From Phaeobacter sp. J2-8 (GTDB lineage Bacteria > Pseudomonadota > Alphaproteobacteria > Rhodobacterales > Rhodobacteraceae): a DNA stretch of 64,000 nt. The stretch is taken from assembly GCF_022867865.1 (NCBI RefSeq), contig NZ_JALIEC010000012.1:1-64000 (forward strand), in the 5' to 3' direction. The translations under genes were made by a program, and so were the position numbers. Positions within the stretch are counted from its first letter, which is position 1. Each line of letters begins with the position of its first letter. Of the stretch, positions 1 through 9,673 are shown piece after piece. Below the pieces are notes generated by a model that did no database searches, was not told the origin of the DNA, and worked only from the letters and a program-made list of their open reading frames with translations.

Positions 1-798
1 ACGCATGAAACGGCTGACCATGGGAAGATACAGCAGGACTGTATCGCGACGCACGCGCAGCCTGGGCACCAGGCTGGATGCGATGATCAAAACCACCAAA
101 ATTGCGAATACGACCGCCAGCAGGATCAAATTGTCTTGTATCCAATCGCTGACTGCCAGCACGTTTTGGGTGATCGTGGGCAGCGGTCGGCCAGAGAGTT
201 CAAACATCGCCACAATTTCGGGTGCGACGCTGACCATCAGGATGGCGCAGACCAGCAATGAAATGGCGGCGACAAAGGCGGGGTAGATCAAGGCGCTGAG
301 AATTTGTGCACGATCGGTGCCGCGGGTTTCCAGATGTTCCGCCAGCTCTTCAAAGACCGCCGACAGATCGCCCGCCGTTTCACCGGCGCGCACCGAGGCC
401 TGATAATAGGGCGGAAATCCGCTGTTGCTCTGCGCCAAGGCCTCGGACAGGGACGCACCGTCCATCAGCGCGGCACGCGCGGTGGCTGCGACCGTGTCGA
501 TTGCGGTATGCCCATCCTGGCGAACGGCCTCGAGCGCGGCTTCGGCGGGCAGTTCGGCGGACAGGAGCACCGCCATCTGGCGTGTGAAAACCGCTTGTAG
601 ATCTGGGGTCAATCGCGCCTTGCGGGGGCGGCCCCACCTGCTGAGACTACTGGTGCTGCGATTGCGCAGAACCAGTTCCGATACAAACAGACCCTTTTGC
701 TGCAATTGGCTGGATGCGTGGTTTTCGGTTTCGGCAATGATCGTGCCGCTGCGTTTCTTGCCCGTATCCGTAAAGGCGGTGTATCCATATGCGTTCAC
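1..798 (-). CDS. gspF: Type II secretion inner-membrane platform protein GspF (3' end outside window)
   Basis: GspF is the polytopic inner-membrane protein of the type II secretion platform; it contacts the GspE ATPase and GspL/M. The first 266 residues are visible and the C-terminal third lies beyond the window edge. The N-terminus MNAYGYTAFTDTGKKRSG is typical of the family. The first GspF helical domain spans about residues 65-165, and hydrophobic segments lie at about 168-192 and 222-243. I chose a GTG start at 798-796 because it overlaps the gspE stop as GTGA, showing translational coupling; an ATG ten bases further in is in another frame. It follows gspC-D-E on the same strand. Family assignment is confident. 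Confidence 0.9.
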   Translation of the reverse strand, partial: MNAYGYTAFTDTGKKRSGTIIAETENHASSQLQQKGLFVSELVLRNRSTSSLSRWGRPRKARLTPDLQAVFTRQMAVLLSAELPAEAALEAVRQDGHTAIDTVAATARAALMDGASLSEALAQSNSGFPPYYQASVRAGETAGDLSAVFEELAEHLETRGTDRAQILSALIYPAFVAAISLLVCAILMVSVAPEIVAMFELSGRPLPTITQNVLAVSDWIQDNLILLAVVFAILVVLIIASSLVPRLRVRRDTVLLYLPMVSRFMR

Positions 799-2294
799 GC
801 CACGTCTCCGACAACACGTAGGGTTTCGGCCATTGTGGTGCGTCCTGCCTGCACTTCGGTCAAGCCTTGCCCGATCAGGGTTTCACCGGCATTCAGCGCG
901 ATTTCGCTCAGCTCGCCCTCATTGGCACCTCTGTCGATGGCGGCGCGCAATGCGGCACCGATTTCGATCATTTCAAAGATACCCACGCGCCCGGCGTAGC
1001 CGGAGCCATTACATGTTTCACAGCCGATTGCATCAAAAACCTGTGCGGGCAGATCCAAATTGTGACGGTGAAAATAGGATTGTTCCGTCGGATCGGGGGC
1101 ACGGGATCTGCGGCAATCTTCACAGAGACGACGCAACAGGCGTTGGGCAATGACACCACGCAGCGTGGCGGCAATCAGAAAGTCATCCAATCCCAGATCG
1201 CGCAGGCGCACCACCGCACCCACCGACCCGTTGGCATGCAGAGACGAGAACACCAGATGCCCGGTCAGCGCGGCTTGTGCCGCCACGCTTGCGGTTTCGC
1301 CGTCGCGGATTTCCCCGACCAGAATGACGTCAGGGTCCTGGCGCAGGGTCGCGCGCAACCCGGCGGCAAAGGTCATCCCGATCTCGGCGTTGATCTGTGA
1401 TTGGCTGATCCGGGGCAGGTCGTATTCGATGGGGTCTTCGACCGTCACGATGTTGCGTTCATCGCGGTTCGCCAGTTGCAGCAGAGAATAAAGTGTCGTG
1501 GTCTTGCCTGCGCCCGTCGGGCCGGTGGCAAGGATGATCCCGTTGGGCAATGCCGAGAGACGTTCCAGCAGGACAATCTGCGAGGCCGACAACCCCAGCG
1601 CATCAAGCGGCATCAACCCCCCGGACCGGTCCAGAATACGCAGCACCACGCGCTCACCGTAATTGCCCGGAAGAGAGGAGACACGCGTGTCAATCATGCG
1701 CCCCCCCATAGACAACGGGATGCGGCCATCCTGCGGCAATCGGGTTTCCGCGATATCAAGACCCGCCATCACCTTGAGCCGTGACACGACCCTTCTGACC
1801 GGCACATCCGAACGCACCATAACAGGTTGCAGGAATCCATCGACCCGCTGCCGCACCCGCAATCCGCCTTCAAAGGGTTCGATATGCAGATCCGACGCAC
1901 CTGCCTGAATGGCGCGGCGCAACAATTGGTTGACCAGCTGGATGACGGGGGCCTCGACCACGTCCTCAAGCAGGTCACGTTGCCGGGCGTTGATATTCGT
2001 GTCTTCGAGATCGAATAAAACACCGTCAGCTTCGGTTTCATTGGATTGATAGGCGCGCGCCAGCGTCTGTTCAAATTCCGCCGCGGTTTCAAGCGTGACA
2101 GTGGGGCAGGCATCCGCCCCCAAACGCCGCTGCGCTTCGCGCAGTCCCGTCGCGGTATAGTCCGGCCCAAGGACAAGATGCCCCGCATCCAGCACAACCT
2201 GCTGGTCGCGCGCAAAGGCAAACGGCAGCTTATTTACTGTTGAAACGGAGCCTGCTGGGAAGCGGCGGGTAGTTTCGTTGTTGGGCGAACTCAT
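795..2294 (-). CDS. gspE: Type II secretion ATPase GspE
   Basis: GspE is the hexameric cytoplasmic ATPase that drives pseudopilus assembly. From the ATG at 2294 the protein has 499 residues, the usual size. Walker A (ATGPTGAGKTTTLY) lies at about 256-269 and Walker B (DPDVILVGEIRD) at about 320-331, with the Asp and His boxes around them. A zinc-binding tetracysteine (CEDC near 391, CETC near 425) is present, as expected for GspE. The open frame extends to 2426, but the ATG at 2294, followed by MSSPNNE, gives the normal length. It overlaps the 3' end of gspD by 65 bases, and no strong ribosome-binding site decides the start. The stop overlaps gspF. Confidence 0.9.
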   Translation of the reverse strand: MSSPNNETTRRFPAGSVSTVNKLPFAFARDQQVVLDAGHLVLGPDYTATGLREAQRRLGADACPTVTLETAAEFEQTLARAYQSNETEADGVLFDLEDTNINARQRDLLEDVVEAPVIQLVNQLLRRAIQAGASDLHIEPFEGGLRVRQRVDGFLQPVMVRSDVPVRRVVSRLKVMAGLDIAETRLPQDGRIPLSMGGRMIDTRVSSLPGNYGERVVLRILDRSGGLMPLDALGLSASQIVLLERLSALPNGIILATGPTGAGKTTTLYSLLQLANRDERNIVTVEDPIEYDLPRISQSQINAEIGMTFAAGLRATLRQDPDVILVGEIRDGETASVAAQAALTGHLVFSSLHANGSVGAVVRLRDLGLDDFLIAATLRGVIAQRLLRRLCEDCRRSRAPDPTEQSYFHRHNLDLPAQVFDAIGCETCNGSGYAGRVGIFEMIEIGAALRAAIDRGANEGELSEIALNAGETLIGQGLTEVQAGRTTMAETLRVVGDVA

Positions 2295-4196
2295 CGACAA
2301 ATCCGGCATCAAATGGTTGATTGAGATCGGCACCGTCAAAGGGCAAACCAACCTGATTGGTTCGCGGGAAATTTTGATCATTCGTCGGTGCAATGGCAAG
2401 GCTTGCGGCTTTGGCTTCGCGCGCATGCTGTCGCGTCAGATCGCGTGCTTCGCTTTCTGAATTGACCACCCGCGGGCGGAGCATGATTAACAACACACGT
2501 TGGTTCTTGCTGGAGTTTTTGCCGCGAAACAGCGCACCCAGCATCGGCAGCTTGCTGAGCCCCGGTACAGACTGAGACACGGACCCGGACCCGTTTTCGA
2601 GCAATCCGCCAAGCATGATGACATTGCCGTCACGCACCAGCACATTGGTGGACAAGGCCCGTCGCGCCGTGATCTCACCGCCGGCAGAGGAGGACCGGTT
2701 GGTCAGGCTGGACACTTCCTGTTTGATCGCAAGTTTGACGGTCTGATCGGCGTTGATCTGGGGCGTGACGTTCAGGGTCAGACCGACATCCTGGCGTTCA
2801 ATGGTCTGAAACGGATTGTCGGGTTGGGCGCTGTCGCCCGTCGAGGTGAATGATCCGGTCACGAAAGGCACGTTCTGCGCCACGACGATTTCAGCCTCCT
2901 GGTTGTTCAGCGTCATGATCGACGGGGTGCTGAGCAACCGGGTGGAATTGCTTGAGGCGATGGCACTGACCAGCCCCACGATACCCTTGTCACTTGATCC
3001 TGCACTCACCCCCAGCGAGCCGCCGGAACCGGGGGACGAGATGTCGCCATTTACGACGGATGCAACGAGATTGGTCAGGCTGGGCCGCCCCCCGAGCGCA
3101 AATTCGACACCCCCGACAATGGCATCGTTCAGGACCGCGCCAAACTGGACCGAAAGATCGGAAAACCCATCGACGGACATTTCGAATATCACCGCCTCAA
3201 CCAAAACCTGCGAAGGGCGGCGGTCAAGGAATTGCACCATTTCGACAATATCCCCCAAGCGATCTTGCGGGGCGGTAATCAGCAATGTGTTGGTTTGCGT
3301 TTCGGGAACGATACGGATGTTGCCGCGTTGCCCCGTTTCGTCCGATGACTGATTGGTGATCGCGCGTAGCACCACATCCGCAAGCGTGGTGGCATCAGCG
3401 TAGTTCAGTTCAATCGCATGCGAAGAAACATTGTTACGCTGGGTGTCCAACCGTGCGGCAAGGGTGCGCAATTGGCGGCGCATGTCCTCGGGGCCGGTCA
3501 CCACAAGTGCGTTTGAACGCGGGTCCACGGAAACGGCGGCACCGGGGGGATGATTTCCATTGACTGGATCACGTCGAGGACATCCGACGCATTGGCATTG
3601 CGCAGACGGATCATTTCAATCGGGCGTTCGTTGGGGGCATCAAGTCGTGCAATCAAATCGACGATACGTGCGTGGTTCTTGCCCCGATCCGAGAGGATGA
3701 GCAGGTTGGACCGTGGCACAGCCGTGATCACCGCCTCGGAAGGCAACAGGGGGCGCACCACCTCGACGATTTCGCTCAATGGGACATTTCGGACCTCGAT
3801 CACGCGGGTCTGGAAATCCCCCGCGCCGCCAAGTGCCGCGTTCGAGGACAATTCACGTGCGATGTTCATCGGCACAATCCGGTCAGCCCCGGTGCCGGAC
3901 ACGATGGTCAAACGGTTCAGTTCAAGCACGCTGAGAAAAACACTATACAGATCAGCAGGGCTGAGTTGATTGGGGGCCAGAATGGTGACAGTGCCGCGCA
4001 CGGCGGGATCAATGACAAAACTACGCCCCGTCGCCTCTGATACGATCTCGACAAATCCGCGCAAATCGGCATCCCGCAGATCAAGCTGAACCTGTGCGTG
4101 AAGGGGTGTTGTCGCGAGCGAAGTGAACGAAAGCGCCTGTGCGCCCAATATCACAAGGGCAACAAGTGTTGCCCGGGCATGGGTGAATACGATCAT
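2230..4196 (-). CDS. gspD: Type II secretion secretin GspD (one-base frameshift)
   Basis: GspD forms the outer-membrane secretin channel of the type II system. The N-terminal part (frame ending at 3498) has a signal peptide starting MIVFTHARATLVALVILGA and the N0/N1 domains. The C-terminal part (frame opening at 3528) has the N3 domain and the secretin pore, with a conserved stretch VPGLSKLPMLGALFRG. The frames meet at a run of six G at 3544-3549. One extra base would restore IIPPGAAVSVDPRSNALVV, a natural secretin sequence, so I read a one-base deletion. The ATG at 4196 is preferred to the TTG at 4211 because it starts the signal peptide. If the deletion is real, the gene is dead. Confidence 0.87.
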
Positions 4197-4317
4197 AATT
4201 TGCTCTGCCAATTATTGTTTTTCGCAAATTTTACTTCGCTCTTGGTCAAAGCATAGCCGAATTTAACCGTAAATACATCCCTGGCATTGGATTTTCGAAA
4301 ACTGTGATCCTGAGGAA

Positions 4318-4799
4318 TTACTCGCTGAAACCGAGCAATTCCGGCCGATCGTTGCCTGTATCGACCCACAGCCCCACCTCGTCGATACGGACAATGACCA
4401 GACCTTCTGTCAGGGCATCACCGACCCGCATGATCTGATCACCGGTGGGGTGGGAAACAAGCCCCCAGACGGCATCACCCGCGCGCACCACGCCCTTCAA
4501 CTCATAGCCAAGTGACGTGAGGGGTGGTCTGGGCTGTTCAGGTGGCGCAGGAGGCTGTTTCTGTTCAACAACCACGGGTGTGGGCGGCGGAGCCGGAGGT
4601 TCGGGCGCTCCAAACAACGCAGGCCAGATAGGGCCGTTTTGGTTTCCGCGCTATCAGCGCCGATATGTGTCACGGCAAGCGAAATAGACGCGGGCATTGC
4701 GCGCGGCGCGGGGGCTGTCAGGCGGGTGGAAAGCTCAACCCCGGCAAGCACCGTCGCCGCGATCATGAGCAGTGTGAAAAAGGCCGCAATCAAACGCAT
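4318..4799 (-). CDS. gspC: Type II secretion protein GspC (one-base frameshift)
   Basis: GspC links the inner-membrane platform to the secretin. The first frame, from 4799, gives a short cytoplasmic start and a membrane helix (LIAAFFTLLMIAATVLAGV). The second frame, ending at 4318, gives a proline-rich linker and the periplasmic homology-region domain (LGYELKGVVRAGDAVWGLV). They join at an AAAA run (TTTT on plus, 4637-4640). A fifth A yields ETKNGPIWPALFGAPEPP, and WPALFG is typical of GspC, so this is read as a one-base deletion. The repaired protein has about 160 residues. It is the first gene of the gspC-D-E-F block and diverges from the lipoprotein gene at 4894. Confidence 0.82.
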
Positions 4800-4893
4800 T
4801 TTGCAACTCTGACATCAAGAGAGCCCTGTTTCATAGACCAATCAGCCTTCTTGTGATATTTGGTGAGACAATAAATACAAAAAAGAGCAGAAC

Positions 4894-5412
4894 ATGAAGA
4901 CAGTAACTCGAGCACGCGCCGTAGGTGTCGGCTTAGCAACTATTCTGCTGGTGAGTTGCACCGATACGGCGCAGGTTTCGCAGAAGGGCTTCGCAGCACA
5001 GTACAGCACGGCGCGCACCGCACTTGAAAAAGGAAATTATGATTTAGCGGGCAGGGTTTATGCACGCATGTTACCACAAGCGGGGCCGTTAAGCGACCGC
5101 ATTCAGCTGGAATATGCGCATGCGATGTTGCGGTCCGGCGAGTTCCAAAGAGCGTCTCAGATGGCCGGTGTCATCGCGGACCGTAGCAACGGCAGTGACC
5201 GTGCGGCGGCCCTGTCGGTCAAGGGCACGGCAGATCACGAGATGGCGCTGATACTCTTGCGTGAAGGTGATCAGATAAATAGCATGGCCCGTCTGAAGGC
5301 GGCGCAGCAATCACTGCAAGAGGTGCTGAATAAGCACCCTGATTTTGACCCCCTGGGCGCGCTCGCAGGGCGTCAGGCCAGCATCGCGGTACAGCTCAAG
5401 ACCCTGCGCTAG
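4894..5412 (+). CDS. TPR-like outer-membrane lipoprotein inside the T2SS locus, pilotin candidate
   Basis: This 172-residue protein begins with a lipoprotein signal peptide whose lipobox is LVSC, with Cys at about residue 22. The rest is helical with TPR-like pairs, such as ARTALEKGNYDLAGRVYARM and LEYAHAMLRSGEFQRASQM. It is the only plus-strand gene between gspM and gspC: it diverges from gspC and ends 15 bases before the gspM stop. Type II systems need a pilotin lipoprotein to place the secretin in the outer membrane, and alphaproteobacterial pilotins are poorly defined. Location, lipid anchor and TPR content make it a candidate, but that role is inference; it could be a general tetratricopeptide lipoprotein. 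Confidence 0.75.
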   Translation: MKTVTRARAVGVGLATILLVSCTDTAQVSQKGFAAQYSTARTALEKGNYDLAGRVYARMLPQAGPLSDRIQLEYAHAMLRSGEFQRASQMAGVIADRSNGSDRAAALSVKGTADHEMALILLREGDQINSMARLKAAQQSLQEVLNKHPDFDPLGALAGRQASIAVQLKTLR

Positions 5413-5427
5413 ACCATCGGCGCTGGC

Positions 5428-5919
5428 TTATGACCCCGGCACCAGCGTCAGGGTTGCCGCAACATTGCCAGAGGTCTCGGTCGCCTCGAAGCGAAACGCA
5501 GATATATCATAGGCCCATGCCGGATCCAGCCCCGACAGCCAATTCGCAAGCCGGGTAAAACGGACGTTATCGAACCGCAATGCGACAACACCGTCCCCGT
5601 CACTGCTCAGTTCGCGCACAGCGTCGCGCAGGCCCACTGCGATCAAATCCTGTTCGATCTCACTGGTGCCGACTGGGGTGCGCGGGCCGGGACGCGGCGA
5701 TTGATCAAATCTGCGCGCCTCTTCCACCCGATCCTGGACCCAGAGATTAAGCGCCAAGGCCTGAGCCCGGTTTGCCAATGCGGTGTCCTGCGCGCCCTGC
5801 AACGGAAGTATGACCCCCATCACAAGCCCCATTGGCAAGATGACAAGCACAAGCAGCCCCAACAACACCCTTTCGCGCGGTGCCAGCCGTAACAGCATAT
5901 CAATCAGCCGCGTGCTCAT
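5428..5919 (-). CDS. gspM: Type II secretion protein GspM
   Basis: GspM is a bitopic inner-membrane protein that pairs with GspL in the assembly platform. It has 163 residues: a short cytoplasmic N-terminus, one membrane helix (RVLLGLLVLVILPMGLVMGV, about 17-36), then a periplasmic ferredoxin-like domain. Position next to gspL supports the call more than sequence, since GspM is poorly conserved. The start codon shares one base with the gspL stop (TGATG), so the two genes are translationally coupled. It is the last gene of the gspG-H-I-J-K-L-M run and ends tail-to-tail with the lipoprotein gene. Confidence 0.82.
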   Translation of the reverse strand: MSTRLIDMLLRLAPRERVLLGLLVLVILPMGLVMGVILPLQGAQDTALANRAQALALNLWVQDRVEEARRFDQSPRPGPRTPVGTSEIEQDLIAVGLRDAVRELSSDGDGVVALRFDNVRFTRLANWLSGLDPAWAYDISAFRFEATETSGNVAATLTLVPGS

Positions 5920-7124
5920 CAGTTCCGCTCCAATCCGGGGGATATGCTCAGTTCGGTGCGCACGCTATTGGTCCCCTCACGGACACGCGCATCACGCACG
6001 GTCACGGTCAGACCTGTTTCGGACAATGCACCGACCAGCCTCTCGGCAGCGGCGAAATCCGCAACATGCAGGAACAGATCAAGCGTTTCATTTCCCGCAA
6101 AGCTTGCCGACCGGGTTTCGGCGCCTTGTGCGGCAACAACCCCGGCAACGCGGTTGAACAACTCCATCGGGTCCGATTTCATCGCAGGGGCTGCACTGTC
6201 GGCCTGTAGTTTGCTCAACGCCTGGCTGACCTGGATACGTGCATCCAGCACCGGGCCGGTTTTGACAAAATGTTCGCGCACCAAGGCGGTCGTCGCGGCG
6301 GTGATGTCGCTTGTTTCTGCATTGATCCGGTCAATCATGATCATCCCGGACACCGACCATAAACCAGCCGCAATGAGACCGAAAAGAAGCGGCCATCGCC
6401 ATGGCAACACCCGTTTTGCCAATTGGGTCCGGGCGATTTGCGGATCGCGACGCAAATCCATCCGAAGTTCACCATGTCCCAGGACCTGAGGCACGCCCAG
6501 ACCCAGGGCTGTGATCCCGGCGGCATCCGCCACAACCGGAATATCGCGCGCCTCGAACAGGGCTTCGAGCTGTGGTTTGGCGGGTCCGAGGCGCAAAAGC
6601 GCCTTGGGGGTCGGCTCGGCATCGCGTAGCGCACGGTCCAGCATTGCAAGCGCTGAGGCGTTTGATGCGCCGAAACCGTCGTCGGGCCCAAGGCGCGCGG
6701 CGACACCATTCCGTGTCGCGGCAAGGGTCCAGAAATCAGGCCCGGTCGGCAAGGCAAGATAATCAGGCAATACCGCGCGAAGTGACATCCCGGCACATTC
6801 GCGCCATGCCTTGACCAGCGCCCGCTCCGCCACCAGAACGCGCCGCCAATCCTCACCGCTGTTGCGGGTTTGAAATGGCCGCATTTCAGCAGTTTCCGCA
6901 TCCAGACCAACCTGATCCAGAAGTTGCCGACGGGCCACCTGCTCGCGGTTCTGGCCACGCAGCCCCTTGGGCAGATCGAGCGTCACGGCAGCAACATCCC
7001 CCCCCGGGACAAGCATGATCTGGCCCGCGCCCAACGCCCGATCCGTGGCAGCGACCGCATGCACGAAATCCGCGCTGATTTCTTGGAACGGGTCGGGTAT
7101 CGCCACGCGCGTGCTGCTTTTCAT
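5919..7124 (-). CDS. gspL: Type II secretion protein GspL
   Basis: GspL couples the GspE ATPase to the periplasmic platform through GspM. The 401-residue protein has an actin-like cytoplasmic domain, then a membrane helix near residue 250 (PLLFGLIAAGLWSVSGMIMI) and a periplasmic ferredoxin-like domain. The frame stays open to 7430, inside gspK, but the ATG at 7124 starts the GspL-like sequence MKSSTRVAIPD and is the only ATG between the gspK stop and the conserved domain. A weak AAAAGGA lies 13 bases upstream. It overlaps gspM by one base. Confidence 0.85.
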   Translation of the reverse strand: MKSSTRVAIPDPFQEISADFVHAVAATDRALGAGQIMLVPGGDVAAVTLDLPKGLRGQNREQVARRQLLDQVGLDAETAEMRPFQTRNSGEDWRRVLVAERALVKAWRECAGMSLRAVLPDYLALPTGPDFWTLAATRNGVAARLGPDDGFGASNASALAMLDRALRDAEPTPKALLRLGPAKPQLEALFEARDIPVVADAAGITALGLGVPQVLGHGELRMDLRRDPQIARTQLAKRVLPWRWPLLFGLIAAGLWSVSGMIMIDRINAETSDITAATTALVREHFVKTGPVLDARIQVSQALSKLQADSAAPAMKSDPMELFNRVAGVVAAQGAETRSASFAGNETLDLFLHVADFAAAERLVGALSETGLTVTVRDARVREGTNSVRTELSISPGLERN

Positions 7125-7182
7125 AAGGGAATGAATATCCTTTTCACCATGCCGCCCCGTGCCCTTTTGATCAAGGGCGCAG

Positions 7183-8127
7183 TCACTTGAAGCGTGACAG
7201 GCGCCATTCAACCTGCGTGCCGATGGGGGCGCCTTCACGGCGAAACAGAACGCGGCGATTGGCCTGCCGGGCATCGAGCGTGACGGTGATATTGGCACCA
7301 AACCAGTTTGACCCCACAGAAAATCGCTGGGGATTGATCGCATCAGGGGTCGCGGGATCCACCGAAAGCCCGAATTCCTCAAAGACGTCGTCAATCGAGG
7401 CAAAGGGGTCTTTGTCGCGCCGTTGCACAAGTGTATTGAGTTGCGCTTTGGAAAGTTGTGGGATCATGGCGGTCAATACCGCGAGACCCGCCGTATTGAC
7501 GTTGACCCTGCTGTTCGCCGGCAAGGCGCTGGCGTATTGTCGTAAAACGCCCATGTCCTCGGGCGTGAGCTCAGCCAATGCGGCCAGTTGATCCATCAAG
7601 ACAACACCGCCACCCAAGGGGGCAACAGGCGGGTCCAATCTGGAAAATGCGGTGCTGTTTTCCGGCCCCCCAGGCGACACAAAGCGTCTGATCGCATCGC
7701 CTTTTTGCGGCGCAATGCCGATCCGATGCAACAATACCGGCCAGCCTTCATGGGCAAGGGTGTCGTCGGGATCAGAAAGCCAGTTGATGTTGAACAGCGC
7801 CTGTTGATCCGTGATCACGCCTGATACGCGCCCCCGTGCCAGTGGCACGTCGAGGGTGGTTCCGGCCCAGATGTCATGCGCGCTGTCCACCGGGCCTTCA
7901 CCTTGATCACGATCCAGCAGGGTGCGCGCCATAGCCTCGAATGCGTTCATGGCATGGGTCAGGGCGTCGGCCTCTTGCATCGAGACAAGCCGCACACGGC
8001 CGCCCTCGGCGCGTGACAACAACAAAGTTGCCGCCGCGGCCATCGCCGCAACAAGCAACAGCGCATTCACCAACACGAAACCGCGTGATCCCTTGTCGGT
8101 TTCAGACATTTTCCAAAGAAGTTTCAT
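7183..8127 (-). CDS. gspK: Type II secretion minor pseudopilin GspK
   Basis: GspK is the large minor pseudopilin thought to cap the pseudopilus with GspI and GspJ. The 314-residue protein has a class III prepilin leader ending in Gly, followed by a Phe-start hydrophobic helix (FVLVNALLLVAAMAAAATLL). Position 5 of the mature protein is Asn instead of the Glu found in the other pseudopilins; loss of Glu5 is a known GspK trait. The long soluble domain contains the helical insert with VNVNTAGLAVLTAMIPQLS. The start codon overlaps the repaired gspJ stop as ATGA. Confidence 0.9.
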   Translation of the reverse strand: MKLLWKMSETDKGSRGFVLVNALLLVAAMAAAATLLLSRAEGGRVRLVSMQEADALTHAMNAFEAMARTLLDRDQGEGPVDSAHDIWAGTTLDVPLARGRVSGVITDQQALFNINWLSDPDDTLAHEGWPVLLHRIGIAPQKGDAIRRFVSPGGPENSTAFSRLDPPVAPLGGGVVLMDQLAALAELTPEDMGVLRQYASALPANSRVNVNTAGLAVLTAMIPQLSKAQLNTLVQRRDKDPFASIDDVFEEFGLSVDPATPDAINPQRFSVGSNWFGANITVTLDARQANRRVLFRREGAPIGTQVEWRLSRFK

Positions 8128-8797
8128 TGCAATGCCTGAACAAGATTCAAATCGCCATGCCGCCCGGTTTGCAATGTCACTTCGACGGCAATGGGCATGG
8201 GGCTGAAATAGACCGGGGGGGCGCGCCGGGGCCGTCCTGATCCGTGAGCAGGGGACGCGCTGAAACCTGGGTGCTTATAGGGGGCGTGGATCCTGCCACC
8301 CATCCCACATTCGGCCAATATGTGCGTAGGCCAAACGCCTGCACGTCGCGCAACACCGTCATTTCAGGGCTGATCCCGACCTGTTCGGCGGGCACCAGCG
8401 CAGGCCAGAACTGCCGGGTCAGTGTTCCCTTTGCCGGGTCAAAAGACCATTCCGCACGATGCCGGTCCGTGTGGCTGGGGGTGAAACTCTCTTGGCCCGC
8501 GATTGACAGCCCAAGCCGGGTGCCGTCCTGCGACAGATCGATGGCGGCACGTGGCGCGCCCTGTGGTGGATAGAACAGCATGGGCACCAGGGATGTCAGA
8601 TCGTTTCGCAGGAGCGCCAGTGCATTGCCTAGTTCTGTCGTTTCGGTGTCGATCTGGGTCAGGCGCTCGGACACACGTATGGTGCCGGTCAGGCTTTGCA
8701 ATCCCATGACCGCCACCAGGGCAAACATCGCCATCGCAACCACAAGTTCAATCAGCGACAGACCTGCATCCGCCGCGACAGGGCGCCTGGGGGTCAT
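8124..8797 (-). CDS. gspJ: Type II secretion minor pseudopilin GspJ (one-base frameshift near C-terminus)
   Basis: GspJ is a minor pseudopilin of the tip complex. The ATG at 8797 follows a strong GGGGAGG ribosome-binding site and gives MTPRRPVAADAG, then the mature N-terminus LSLIELVVAMAMFALVAVMG with Glu5. Near the end, the frame runs off into APPRSISAPCPLPSK at a run of seven G on plus (8215-8221). One extra base gives APPPVYFSPMPIAVEVTLQTG and a stop at 8124 that overlaps the gspK start as ATGA. That clean coupling supports a one-base deletion in the read sequence rather than a natural variant. The repaired length is about 224 residues. Confidence 0.85.
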
Positions 8798-9182
8798 CCC
8801 CCCTCCCCGGTAGATAAACGACGATCCGCGCCCCGACCCCGCGTTCCGATTGGGCCGAGAGGGACACCTGACGCACGCCACTGACGGTGGGCAGGGTTTC
8901 CGATGTGATGGTAAAGGTCTGACCGCCAAGCCGCACAACGTCGCTCAGGCTTGGGGTGCCGAGGGGCAATCGCAGCTCTTCGGCGCGGTTGCGGACCGCA
9001 AGCTGTGCCAGCATCCGATCCTTGGCCCCGCCAATGGCGACCCGCGCCTGATCGGTCGTGCGCACTGCGGCGATACTGCCCATGGCCAGCACGAAAACGG
9101 CAATCACCAGTTCCAGCAAGGTGAGGCCCCCATCTGAAGCCTGATCTGTCCCCAATCTGCGGCGCATCTTGTTCACCCGCAT
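8748..9182 (-). CDS. gspI: Type II secretion minor pseudopilin GspI (C-terminal tail possibly frameshifted)
   Basis: GspI is a minor pseudopilin that starts the tip complex. The leader ends GG and the mature helix starts LTLLELVIAVFVLAMGSIAA with Glu5. As read, the frame runs 50 bases into gspJ and ends DDPQAPCRGGCRSVAD. In the neighbouring frame, the protein would end VYLPGEGG with a stop at 8794 that overlaps the gspJ start as ATGA. One missing base in the CCCC run near 8806-8808 would explain this. I therefore suspect the true end is 8794 (about 129 residues). The start overlaps the gspH stop by ten bases. Confidence 0.83.
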   Translation of the reverse strand: MRVNKMRRRLGTDQASDGGLTLLELVIAVFVLAMGSIAAVRTTDQARVAIGGAKDRMLAQLAVRNRAEELRLPLGTPSLSDVVRLGGQTFTITSETLPTVSGVRQVSLSAQSERGVGARIVVYLPGRGDDPQAPCRGGCRSVAD

Positions 9183-9673
9183 GACATCCCCGCCACCCCA
9201 TCACTGCGACAGATCACACGGGTGTTGGTTTCAGGCGCGAACGATAGGGAAAAGGCGGTTATCCGACCATCCGGCAACATGACAATATGCGGACTGTTCG
9301 GCCCCTGGCGTGGGGTTTGAAGCCGGAGTGTCACGACACCGCGCCATCGGATTTCATGCTGGGGCTTTGCCCAACCATCCACCGTTTCAACAGTGGATCG
9401 AAAGCCGCGCGCCGTCACAAACAAACCCTGTTTCTGCCGACCTTGCAGGGCGCGGGCGCGGGCGCTTTCCACCTGCCTTTGAAACCGCAGCACGTCACTT
9501 TCCTGCGCGGTGCGATCGCTTCTGGACACGAAAAAGCCGACACCCACCGCCAGCACCGACAACACCGCAACCACCACCATAAGCTCGATCAAGGTAAATC
9601 CGGCGGATCTGGCAGACCCGGCCAATTCATGGTCCGGGTCATCGCGGCAAAGCCGGGTTAATTCTGGTCCCAT
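9173..9673 (-). CDS. gspH: Type II secretion minor pseudopilin GspH
   Basis: GspH is the minor pseudopilin that joins the tip to the GspG shaft. The 166-residue protein has a leader ending SAG and a mature helix starting FTLIELMVVVAVLSVLAVGV with Glu5, followed by a GspH-type beta-rich domain. It ends with two cysteines (CRSDGVAGMSC) that could form a disulfide in the periplasm. It overlaps the gspG stop by 16 bases and gspI by ten, consistent with one operon starting at gspG. Confidence 0.86.
   Translation of the reverse strand: MGPELTRLCRDDPDHELAGSARSAGFTLIELMVVVAVLSVLAVGVGFFVSRSDRTAQESDVLRFQRQVESARARALQGRQKQGLFVTARGFRSTVETVDGWAKPQHEIRWRGVVTLRLQTPRQGPNSPHIVMLPDGRITAFSLSFAPETNTRVICRSDGVAGMSCG

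Noticed and set aside
3544-3549. Programmed frameshifting or phase variation in gspD
   Set aside because: The G6 run could allow slippage, but the same kind of break occurs in many unrelated genes, so error is the simpler explanation.
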